Positions 16,078 to 23,336 of a stretch of DNA of 33,875 nucleotides are shown here, piece by piece. The position numbers were made by a program, and so were the translations under genes. Numbering within the stretch: position 1 is the first letter of the stretch; every line of letters begins with the position of its first letter. The stretch comes from Oscillospiraceae bacterium (lineage in GTDB: Bacteria > Bacillota > Clostridia > Oscillospirales > Oscillospiraceae): assembly GCA_022792945.1 (NCBI GenBank), contig JAAWBZ010000087.1:1-33875 (forward strand), written 5' to 3'. The notes under the pieces are model-generated. The model searched no databases. It was given only the letters and a program-made list of their open reading frames with translations, and was not told the origin of the DNA.

Positions 16078-17397
16078 TCAATATTCGTTTCCGGTCGCTT
16101 CCTTGTACGCGTCGTAGCCGCCATCAGCCATCCAGGTCGCCCAATCCACATTTTTGCCGTCAACATAGACAAAGCGGCGGACATTGTGGTACGGCTCACC
16201 GTCATTATTGGAATAGTCCATCGGGCCGCCCAGACCTTCGATCTGGATCTGCGGAACCACCGCCAGCATGGCGTCGCCGTCATTGGAGCCGGCCAGCTTG
16301 CTGGCTTCCCAAATCACCATTGCGGAGTCCCATGCGCGGTACGCGATCTCCGTGGAAGGCAGCTCGCCATAGGCCGCCACATAGTTCTCCAGGAACTCCC
16401 GCATATTCGGGATGTCGCAGTCGTCAATGCTGGCGTAGGTGACATAGGGGTTGGCGAAAAAGATGTAGTTGGAGTTCTCCTCGCCGGCGATGTCAACCGC
16501 CGCCGCATAATAGGATTCCTTGTCAAAGAACGTGCCGGTATAACCGAACTGACGCATCTGCTTGACAAAGTAGCCGATGTCATTGCCGCTCATGCTGATG
16601 AACACCGCCTGCGGCCCGGCGTTGATGATCCGGGTGCACTGGGAAGTCATATCTGTATCTTCCACTTCACACGATTCCGTTATAATGATGTCGATGCCCT
16701 CTTCTTCACAGATGGAGACGACGGTGTCCTTGAAGCTGACTGAGGCCTCTGACTGGTCATGCATCATAGCGATCTTGGTCAGGCCCATTTCCTTCATCAT
16801 TTCCACCGCGTTGGGTGCGACGAAGTCGTAGTTCACGCTGCTGCGGATCAGATACTCCCAGCCCTGCTGCATCCAAGTCGCAGAGGTGCCCATGCCCACG
16901 GTAAAGACCTTCGCGTCGTTGTAAACATTGCCAGAGGCAAGCACCTCCGAGGAAACCTGCGAGGCGATGACCGCGTTGCACTTCTCGTTCTGCGTCAGCT
17001 TCTGCGCGCTCTTGACAGCCTCTTCCGTGGAACCCTTAGAGTCGTAAAGGGTCGCCTTTACACCCTTCGCGCCATTAAAGCCGCCGTTGGCGTTGATGTA
17101 TTCCAGCGCCATGTCCAGGCCGTTGATCGCCTCAAGGCCATACTGCGCGGTTGCGCCGCTGTAGCTGACGGAGATGCCAATGACAAACTCGTCGCCATTT
17201 CCATCGGCCGAACCCGTATCACCAGGCTCCTGATCGTCATGACTGCCGTTATCAGCGTTGGGGGGCGTTGTGTCGGACGGTGTCGGATTGCTGGCCGCAG
17301 GCTCGTCGGTTGTTCCGGATTCTGCGCAGCCGAACAGGGAGCACATCATCGCCAGAATGACAAGGAGGACAGCAATTCTTCTCATGGACGATTTCAT
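16078..17397 (-). CDS. ABC transporter substrate-binding lipoprotein, LivJ/Peripla_BP_6 type
   Basis: A 439-residue extracellular binding protein. The N-terminus is a lipoprotein signal (MKSSMRRIAVLLVILAMM) ending in the lipobox LFGC, with Cys24 as the lipid anchor. A flexible Ser/Thr/Pro/Asp-rich linker runs to about residue 68. The mature domain starts EFVIGISVSYSGATAQYG and has the type I periplasmic-binding fold, with ALEYINANGGFNGAKGV, TQNEKCNAVIASQVSSEV and an IAYRAWDSAMV segment near the end. These are marks of the LivJ/amide-binding family. It is the first gene of the leftward operon and so faces the divergent promoter region. The ligand is unknown; the neighbouring amidohydrolase and uronate enzymes suggest a sugar-acid conjugate rather than leucine. 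Confidence 0.9.
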   Translation of the reverse strand: MKSSMRRIAVLLVILAMMCSLFGCAESGTTDEPAASNPTPSDTTPPNADNGSHDDQEPGDTGSADGNGDEFVIGISVSYSGATAQYGLEAINGLDMALEYINANGGFNGAKGVKATLYDSKGSTEEAVKSAQKLTQNEKCNAVIASQVSSEVLASGNVYNDAKVFTVGMGTSATWMQQGWEYLIRSSVNYDFVAPNAVEMMKEMGLTKIAMMHDQSEASVSFKDTVVSICEEEGIDIIITESCEVEDTDMTSQCTRIINAGPQAVFISMSGNDIGYFVKQMRQFGYTGTFFDKESYYAAAVDIAGEENSNYIFFANPYVTYASIDDCDIPNMREFLENYVAAYGELPSTEIAYRAWDSAMVIWEASKLAGSNDGDAMLAVVPQIQIEGLGGPMDYSNNDGEPYHNVRRFVYVDGKNVDWATWMADGGYDAYKEATGNEY

Positions 17398-17440
17398 TTT
17401 ACCACCTCAGTTATTCATTTTGATTTCGCCAAGAAATCTG

Positions 17441-17460
17441 ATATCTGTTATAACAGATAT
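17441..17460. promoter_or_regulatory. 20-bp perfect palindrome, probable operator (ATCTG-N6-CAGAT)
   Basis: ATATCTGTTATAACAGATAT is an exact palindrome, 44 bases upstream of the binding-protein start. Its core ATCTG-N6-CAGAT recurs at 17614-17629 in front of the divergent operon. It also contains TATAAC, which on the minus strand has TTGTTT 16 bases upstream, so a regulator bound here could cover the leftward promoter. A GntR-type repressor is the natural candidate (inference). Confidence 0.7.
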
Positions 17461-17505
17461 GCGTAAGAAAACAATTTGTCATGTTATACTAATTTCAAAA
17501 GAATA

Positions 17506-17525
17506 TTTTGTTTATCTAAACAAAA
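17506..17525. promoter_or_regulatory. 20-bp inverted repeat, possible second regulator site
   Basis: TTTTGTTTATCTAAACAAAA has perfect 9-base arms around a TC centre. The motif differs from the ATCTG-N6-CAGAT sites on either side, so a different protein may bind it. It lies in the middle of the divergent promoter region, upstream of both predicted promoters. Confidence 0.5.
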
Positions 17526-17570
17526 ACGAGTATTTTGCGTGAATAAGGACAAATTATCTTTCTTTTGGCA

Positions 17571-17599
17571 TTGACTTTCTTGGTGGATTTATTTATGAT
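17571..17599 (+). promoter_or_regulatory. Promoter of the rightward amidohydrolase operon
   Basis: TTGACT (17571-17576) and TATGAT (17594-17599) are separated by exactly 17 bases, a good sigma-A match. The predicted start is near 17606, about 80 bases before the ATG at 17688. The operator-like dyad at 17614-17629 lies just downstream of that start. Confidence 0.75.
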
Positions 17600-17613
17600 A
17601 ATGTAAACTGCTC

Positions 17614-17629
17614 ATCTGATATTTCAGAT
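17614..17629. promoter_or_regulatory. Operator-like dyad ATCTG-N6-CAGAT, second copy
   Basis: ATCTGATATTTCAGAT has the same outer pentamers and spacing as the palindrome at 17441-17460. It sits about 8-23 bases after the predicted transcription start of the rightward operon, where a bound repressor would block elongation. The sharing of one motif by both divergent operons argues for common control. Confidence 0.65.
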
Positions 17630-17687
17630 TACAGAGCAAAGGACACCATGTTTTACAATGGGACAACAGCAATAGGGAGTGAATGAT

Positions 17688-18944
17688 ATGTCCAAAATAC
17701 CCACCTTCACAGCAGCGGATTTTCAGAACATGCGTGCTGACCTTCGCGACTTTCTCTTTCGTCTGACCGAGATTCCTTCCGTCGCCAGCGACGAAAGCGC
17801 CGCCTGCGAATATACATACCAGGAATTCGGGAAGCTGTCCGGTGTGATCGTCGAAAAGCAGTTTTTAGACAATTCTATCATGGACGATCCGTACTGGTGC
17901 ACCGGCCCCTATTTTGCCAATGATTACACCGGCCATTTCAATGTGATCGTGACCTGGAAAGGAAGCGGTGAACAGCCGCCCATCTATGCCAACGCACACA
18001 TCGACACGATCATGGCCTGCGGCCCGAACCTGATGCCGCCGCATATCGGTGAGGACAACGACACCATTTACGGACTCGGCGTTCATGACGACAAGGGCCA
18101 TGTGGCCGTTATCTACGCGCTGTTCAAATACATGAGCGAGCACAATGTACAGCTGCCCTTTGACGTCATCGGCCATCTGGTGGTGGAAGAGGAAATTGGC
18201 GGCAACGGTTCACTTTGGGCGGTGCGCCATACCACCGAAAAGGGCCAGTGCGCCCTGATGCTTGATGGCAATGACGGTGTTCTGATGCACCAATGCCGCG
18301 GCAGCTTTTGGCCGCGCATCACCTGTACCGGCGTTTCCTGCCATCCCGGCGACCGCAAAAGCTCCCAGTTTGCCAGTGCTTATGACTTCCTGAAAAAGGC
18401 AATTGCGGATGTGGAGGCGGCGCATGCGGAATACTGCGCGTGGCTGAAGGAGCATCCGGTCAAATACTTTGAGGACGAGGTGCCGCCGCTGAACATCGGC
18501 ATGATCCACGCCGGCAACTGGCCCTCTACCCTTCCCACCGAGGCGTTCACCCAAATGGTCTACGGTGTATTTCCCTCCTCGTCGGATGCCAGCGCTATCG
18601 AACGCAGGCGTGTGGAGGATGCCCTGGCGGCGGACCCCGATCTTGCCGGCCATTATAAGGTGGAATTTGTATTTGACGTGATGTCCGGCGGTGTGGAAGC
18701 CGACGATCCCCTGGTGATCGACTTCCAGAAGGCGATGATTGACGCCGGCCTGCCCGGCACCGTCGGCGTGTTCAACGCCGCCTGCGATATTGGCTTCTAC
18801 AGCCATATCCTTGGCATTCCGGCCATCAACTGCGGCGTTGGCGCAAAAAATGCACATTCCATCCATGAGTCGATTCAGGTTTCCGATGTCTTGAAACTGG
18901 CGCACGCCATCATGAATTTCCTGAAGGACCGTGCCGGGCAGTGA
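17688..18944 (+). CDS. M20-family zinc amidohydrolase (ArgE/DapE/carboxypeptidase G2 type)
   Basis: A 418-residue di-metal hydrolase that cleaves N-acyl or peptide-like amide bonds. Metal and catalytic residues are visible: YANAHIDTI (His, Asp), GLGVHDDKG (bridging Asp), HLVVEEEIGGNG (general base Glu and metal Glu), a C-terminal region AACDIGFY and HSIHESI (last His). The central dimerisation lid starts at ITCTGVSCHPGDR. I start it at ATG 17688 (MSKIPTFTAADF), eight bases after AGGGAG; the GTG at 17679 overlaps that ribosome site. It is the first gene of the rightward operon. It may release a sugar acid or amino acid from an amide conjugate taken up by the divergent importer (inference). Confidence 0.88.
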   Translation: MSKIPTFTAADFQNMRADLRDFLFRLTEIPSVASDESAACEYTYQEFGKLSGVIVEKQFLDNSIMDDPYWCTGPYFANDYTGHFNVIVTWKGSGEQPPIYANAHIDTIMACGPNLMPPHIGEDNDTIYGLGVHDDKGHVAVIYALFKYMSEHNVQLPFDVIGHLVVEEEIGGNGSLWAVRHTTEKGQCALMLDGNDGVLMHQCRGSFWPRITCTGVSCHPGDRKSSQFASAYDFLKKAIADVEAAHAEYCAWLKEHPVKYFEDEVPPLNIGMIHAGNWPSTLPTEAFTQMVYGVFPSSSDASAIERRRVEDALAADPDLAGHYKVEFVFDVMSGGVEADDPLVIDFQKAMIDAGLPGTVGVFNAACDIGFYSHILGIPAINCGVGAKNAHSIHESIQVSDVLKLAHAIMNFLKDRAGQ

Positions 18945-18980
18945 GGCGCTGTCCGAAATTTTGGATTGTGAGGAATTATT

Positions 18981-19838
18981 ATGCAGCATGAGGTATTTTA
19001 CTTGTCTGAGGACCAAAGCGTTTCCTTGACCTCCTACCGTTACACACGCTCCCAGGTCCTCCGAAACTTGAATGAAGAGTGGGAGCCTGCACGCCGGCCT
19101 GCCGTGATTGTGTGTCCCGGCGGCGCCTACACCTATCTGGCGGACCGGGAGGGCGAGCCTGTTGCCCTGTCCTTTATGCAGCAGGGGTTCAACGCCTTTG
19201 TGCTTCACTATTCCGTCGGTGATTCGTCCGCATATCCCGGCCCGCTGGAGGAGATTTCCAAAGCGATCTGGTTTATTCGGAGCCGCGCCGATGAATGGAA
19301 GATCCATCCGGATCAAATCACAGTGTGCGGCTTCTCCGCCGGCGGACATCTCTGCTCCCTGATCGGCACGCAGTGGAATACCCCGGGCCTGTGTGAACAG
19401 CTGGGCATCCCCGCCAAGGGAAACAAGCCCAATGCGATGGTCCTGTGCTATGCGACCACCGGTGAGAGCAGCGTTTCCGCGCCTGATACTCCCCATGCCA
19501 CAAAGAGCGTCGGCAAAGTCGCATGCAGCGTCGGCGCCATGCTCCGCGAACCCATTTGTCCGGAGGCGGTCACGGTCAACTACATCAGTGAGAGTACCGC
19601 GCCGGCCTTCATCTGGCAGGGCCGGGAGGACTTTCTGAACGTTCTGGAAAACGTCCGCTTCGCGGAAAAGCTGTACACCGCCGGCGTGCCGTTTGAGCTG
19701 CATATTTTTGGAAATGGTTCCCACGGAATGGCAATGTGTACGCCGCAGACGTCGTATTTTGAAGAAAAATATCCGGTCAATATGGCGCAGTGGTTCCCGC
19801 TGTGCGTCAATTGGCTCAAGGATCTATATCAGTATTGA
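18981..19838 (+). CDS. Alpha/beta hydrolase, acetyl esterase-like
   Basis: A 285-residue serine hydrolase. The nucleophile elbow is VCGFSAGGHLCSLIG (G-x-S-x-G), the acid is probably Asp in IWQGREDFLNVLENV, and the histidine is in FGNGSHGMAM. The oxyanion region VIVCPGGAYTYLADREGEP resembles the HGG-type motif of BD-FAE/Aes esterases, which deacetylate sugars. It follows the amidohydrolase by 36 bases behind GAGGAATTATT. There is no signal peptide, so it acts inside the cell. Likely roles are deacylation of the substrate or hydrolysis of a sugar-acid lactone. Confidence 0.85.
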   Translation: MQHEVFYLSEDQSVSLTSYRYTRSQVLRNLNEEWEPARRPAVIVCPGGAYTYLADREGEPVALSFMQQGFNAFVLHYSVGDSSAYPGPLEEISKAIWFIRSRADEWKIHPDQITVCGFSAGGHLCSLIGTQWNTPGLCEQLGIPAKGNKPNAMVLCYATTGESSVSAPDTPHATKSVGKVACSVGAMLREPICPEAVTVNYISESTAPAFIWQGREDFLNVLENVRFAEKLYTAGVPFELHIFGNGSHGMAMCTPQTSYFEEKYPVNMAQWFPLCVNWLKDLYQY

Positions 19839-19917
19839 GTTTTTCAGAAGGCCAGAAGCTGCGGCCGTCAGCTCCTGAGCTTCTCATGTATGCTCAAATC
19901 GTAGACGGAGGTTTCCC

Positions 19918-20994
19918 ATGATCAATTTGAAAACAAACTGTAAATACGCCGTCGCCTGCCCGACCAGCATGGGTCTGCGCATCACGCCGGTGGACCGGAT
20001 GGCGGTGCAGAACAGCAATATGTTTTATCTGCAGGCCACCAGCGCGGAATCCAATGTTTTGAATATCGCCTCTTCCCTTGGCCGGGAATGCCTGGTTTTG
20101 ACCAAATTTGTAGAGGGCAGCCCGCTGGCGGACCTCATCAAGCGCCAGCTGCGCGCGCGCAACATCCGCTTTGAGGGCCTGGAGGTCCCGCAGGGCGGCC
20201 CCTGGGGCTATCGCCATCAGTTCAATATCGCAGACTCCGGCTTTGGACTCCACGCTGCCAGAGTCTGGAACGACCGCGCCGGCGAGGTTGGCCGCACGCT
20301 TTCCATGCAGGATTTTGAAATTGATCGGATTTTCGGCGCGGAGGGCATTGCCATCCTGCATATTTCCGGCCTGATCGCCGCGATGAGTGAGGACACCACA
20401 AAGTGCTGCTTGGCGCTGGCCAGAGCCGCCAAGAAATACGGCACCCTGGTATCCTTTGATCTCAATTACCGCGCCACGTTCTGGAAGGGCCGCGAAGCTG
20501 AGCTCTCTAACGCGTTTCACGAGATCGCAGCCTGCGCCGACATTCTTGTGGGCAATGAGGAGGACTTCCAGCTCTGTCTCGGCTTTCAAGGCCCTGAGAC
20601 CGGCGGTAAGGGGCTGAGCGAAAAGATCGACAGCTTCCAAGCCATGATCACGCAGGTGAAGGACAAATATTCCAACGCCAAGGTCTTTGCGACGACCCTC
20701 CGAGAGGTCATATCCGCAAACCTCAACAACTGGGGCGCCATTATGCTGGCAGATGGCCAGTGGTTTGTAGAGGAGCCGCGCCCCATCGATATTCTCGACC
20801 GCATTGGCGGCGGAGACGGATTCACCGGCGGTCTGCTCTACGGGATTCTGCAGGGCTGGGAGCCGGAAAAGTGGCTGCAATTCGGCTGGGCCACCGGCGT
20901 GCTGGCCGCCTCCAGCCTGAATGATTTTGCCGAGCCTGCCGACGAAAAACAGGTCTGGGCCATCTACGCCGGCAACGCCAGAGTGCAGAGATAA
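19918..20994 (+). CDS. kdgK: PfkB-family sugar kinase, probable 2-keto-3-deoxygluconate kinase
   Basis: A 358-residue ribokinase-fold kinase. The segment LVSFDLNYRATFWKGREAE matches the substrate-side pattern of KDG kinases (D-x-N-x-R). IGGGDGFTGGLLYGI is the C-terminal anion hole with the catalytic Asp (G-x-G-D). The N-terminal glycine-rich sugar-binding motif is atypical, since TSAESNVLNIASSLGRE replaces the usual GG-x-x-N-x-A. KDG kinase makes KDPG, the substrate of the Eda encoded at the other end of the locus. GGAGG lies seven bases before the ATG. An atypical substrate, such as another keto-deoxy or keto sugar acid, remains possible. Confidence 0.8.
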   Translation: MINLKTNCKYAVACPTSMGLRITPVDRMAVQNSNMFYLQATSAESNVLNIASSLGRECLVLTKFVEGSPLADLIKRQLRARNIRFEGLEVPQGGPWGYRHQFNIADSGFGLHAARVWNDRAGEVGRTLSMQDFEIDRIFGAEGIAILHISGLIAAMSEDTTKCCLALARAAKKYGTLVSFDLNYRATFWKGREAELSNAFHEIAACADILVGNEEDFQLCLGFQGPETGGKGLSEKIDSFQAMITQVKDKYSNAKVFATTLREVISANLNNWGAIMLADGQWFVEEPRPIDILDRIGGGDGFTGGLLYGILQGWEPEKWLQFGWATGVLAASSLNDFAEPADEKQVWAIYAGNARVQR

Positions 20995-21007
20995 GGGGGC
21001 GTCAAAC

Positions 21008-22459
21008 ATGAAAAAAGCGGAGATCGGTCTCGTCGGCCTGGCTGTTATGGGCGAGAACCTGGTCATGAATATGGAGTCCAAGGGCTTTACCGTGGCGGTC
21101 TTTAATCGCACCGCCGAGAGGGTCGAGAAGTTTGTCAGCGGCAGGGCCGCAGGCAAGCATGTAATCGGCTGCTGCAGCCTGGAAGATCTGGTGGCAAACC
21201 TGGAGAAGCCCAGAAAGGTATTCCTGATGGTCAAGGCCGGACAGGCTGTGGACGGCATGATCGAGCAGCTGCTCCCCCTGCTGGAGAACGGTGACATCAT
21301 CATCGACGGCGGCAACTCCCATTTCCCGGACACCATCCGCAGAACCCAGTATGTGGAGTCCCGCGGCAAGCTCTATGTGGGCACCGGTGTCTCCGGCGGC
21401 GAGGAGGGCGCGCTGAAGGGTCCCAGCATGATGCCCGGCGGCAGTCCTGCGGCGTGGCCCTATGTAAAGCCGATTTTCCAGAAGATCTGCGCCAAAGTAG
21501 AGGACGGATCCGCCTGCTGTGACTGGGTCGGGGAAAACGGCGCGGGTCATTTTGTCAAGATGGTCCACAATGGTATTGAATACGGTGATATGCAGCTGAT
21601 CTGCGAGGCCTACCAGCTGATGCGCGACCTGCTGGGCCTGTCCGACGGCGAGATGCACCAGGTATTTAAAGAGTGGAATGAAACGGAGCTCGACTCCTAT
21701 CTGATCGAGATTACACGCGACATTCTGGCCTATCAGGATACGGACGGCACGCCAATGGTCGAAAAAATCCTCGACACAGCCGGACAGAAGGGGACCGGCA
21801 AGTGGACCGGCATTGCCGCTCTGAACGAGGGCGTGCCGCTGACGCTGATCGGTGAGGCCGTGTTTGCGCGCTGCCTTTCTGCCATGAAGGACAACCGCGT
21901 GGAAGCCGCAAGGGCGTACCAACGGGTCATTCCTGCGTTTGACGGAAACAAGGCGGAGATGATTGAGGCCATTCGTCAGGCGCTCTACGCCTCCAAGATC
22001 ATCTCTTATGCGCAAGGCTACACGCTTATGCGTACCGCGGCCAAGACCTATGGCTGGAACCTCAACTATGGCGGGATCGCCCTGATGTGGCGCGGCGGCT
22101 GTATCATCCGCAGCGTGTTCCTTGGAAAAATCAAAGACGCCTATGATCGCAACCCTAATCTGAACAATCTGCTGCTGGACCCGTATTTCAGGGAAACCAT
22201 TGCAAAGCTGATTCCCGCCTGGCGCAAGGCTGCGGCCGCTGCCATGCAGTACGGGATTCCGGCGCCCGCCATGACCTCGGCCCTCTCCTATTTTGACGGC
22301 TATACCACCGAGCGCCTTCCGGCCAACCTGCTGCAGGCCCAGCGCGATTACTTTGGCGCGCATACCTATGAGCGGTTGGACCGGCCCCGCGGGGAATTCT
22401 TCCATACCAATTGGACCGGACGCGGCGGCGATACCGCAGCAGGCGCCTACAATGCCTGA
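21008..22459 (+). CDS. gnd: 6-phosphogluconate dehydrogenase (decarboxylating)
   Basis: A 483-residue enzyme that oxidises and decarboxylates 6-phosphogluconate to ribulose 5-phosphate with NAD(P). It has the N-terminal GLVGLAVMGENLVMNMESKG (dinucleotide G-x-A-x-M-G-x-N), VFNRT, DGGNSHFPDT, GTGVSGGEEGALKGPSMMPGG, the catalytic HFVKMVHNGIEYGDMQL (Lys and Asn) and a full C-terminal helical domain ending with NWTGRGG. Length is normal for the long dimeric form. The start is ATG 21008 behind AAGGGGGC, 13 bases after the kinase gene; a longer reading from 20921 is an extension into that gene. With the FGGY kinase it would complete a gluconate to pentose-phosphate route. Confidence 0.95.
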   Translation: MKKAEIGLVGLAVMGENLVMNMESKGFTVAVFNRTAERVEKFVSGRAAGKHVIGCCSLEDLVANLEKPRKVFLMVKAGQAVDGMIEQLLPLLENGDIIIDGGNSHFPDTIRRTQYVESRGKLYVGTGVSGGEEGALKGPSMMPGGSPAAWPYVKPIFQKICAKVEDGSACCDWVGENGAGHFVKMVHNGIEYGDMQLICEAYQLMRDLLGLSDGEMHQVFKEWNETELDSYLIEITRDILAYQDTDGTPMVEKILDTAGQKGTGKWTGIAALNEGVPLTLIGEAVFARCLSAMKDNRVEAARAYQRVIPAFDGNKAEMIEAIRQALYASKIISYAQGYTLMRTAAKTYGWNLNYGGIALMWRGGCIIRSVFLGKIKDAYDRNPNLNNLLLDPYFRETIAKLIPAWRKAAAAAMQYGIPAPAMTSALSYFDGYTTERLPANLLQAQRDYFGAHTYERLDRPRGEFFHTNWTGRGGDTAAGAYNA

Positions 22460-23336
22460 TATCAAAATCATTGCCCTTGATCTGGATGGAACCCTGCTCA
22501 GCTCAGACAAAAAATTGCCGCCGGGAAATCTGGCGGCTCTGCAAAGAGCCGCCAGAGCAGGCATGGAAATTGTGCCGTCCACCGGGCGCTTCTACGGCGG
22601 TATGCCGGAAGTCATACGGCGTTTGCCGTTTGTGCGCTTCGCGATCACGGTCAACGGCGCGGCGGTGTACGATGTGAAAAACGCCATAAATATCGCGTCC
22701 GCCAATATTCCCATACAGCGCGCGGTGGAAATCATGTCATATCTCGATACGCTGCCGGTCATTTACGATTGCTATATGGACAACAGCGGCTGGATGACCC
22801 GGGCACATTGGGAACAGGCGGAGGTGTTCGCGCCGGATGCGCACTATCTCAAGATGATCCGGGAGCTGCGAACACCCGTCCCTGATCTGAAGGCGTATCT
22901 GTTGGAAACGGGCCGCAATGTGCAAAAAATCCAGCTCTTTGCCAACGATTTGTCTCTGCGCCAGGCGCTTCTTGCCTCCCTTCCAAAGCGCTATCCCCAG
23001 GCGGCGATTTCCACATCGGTGGTCAATAACATTGAGATCAACGACCTGCACGCCAATAAAGGGGAGGCCCTCGGGCAGCTGGCCGCCTATCTTGGCTGCG
23101 ATATCACCCGGACAATGGCTTTTGGCGATGGGCTGAACGATCTGAGTCTGATCCAAAGCGCCGGCATCGGCGTCGCGATGGCAAACGCCTGTCCGGAGGT
23201 CCTGGCTGCAGCCGGCTATATCACGACTGACTGCGACCACGACGGGATCGCCGAGGGCCTCCAACGCTTTTGCGCACGCATCTCCTGTCGTGACGAAGCA
23301 CGCCAGACCATCATGGAAAGACGGTATCTGATATGA
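22452..23336 (+). CDS. HAD-superfamily hydrolase, Cof type
   Basis: A 294-residue phosphatase. Motif I is IALDLDGTLLSSD, motif II VPSTGRFYGG, motif III the Lys of HANKGEALGQL, and motif IV FGDGLNDLSLI. The long cap between motifs II and III is the Cof/IIB type, which usually dephosphorylates sugar phosphates or flavin-like substrates. The start ATG at 22452 overlaps the gnd stop by eight bases, and its own stop overlaps the next gene by four (ATGA), so it is tightly coupled in the operon. It may clear a phosphorylated dead-end intermediate. Confidence 0.9.
   Translation: MPDIKIIALDLDGTLLSSDKKLPPGNLAALQRAARAGMEIVPSTGRFYGGMPEVIRRLPFVRFAITVNGAAVYDVKNAINIASANIPIQRAVEIMSYLDTLPVIYDCYMDNSGWMTRAHWEQAEVFAPDAHYLKMIRELRTPVPDLKAYLLETGRNVQKIQLFANDLSLRQALLASLPKRYPQAAISTSVVNNIEINDLHANKGEALGQLAAYLGCDITRTMAFGDGLNDLSLIQSAGIGVAMANACPEVLAAAGYITTDCDHDGIAEGLQRFCARISCRDEARQTIMERRYLI

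Noticed and set aside
18210-19724. Long minus-strand open frame across the amidohydrolase and esterase genes
   Set aside because: It spans two genes with intact catalytic motifs on the other strand and has no family similarity of its own.
21002-22582. Long minus-strand open frame opposite 6-phosphogluconate dehydrogenase
   Set aside because: It is a shadow caused by GC-rich codon use; the plus strand encodes a full-length, unmistakable Gnd.
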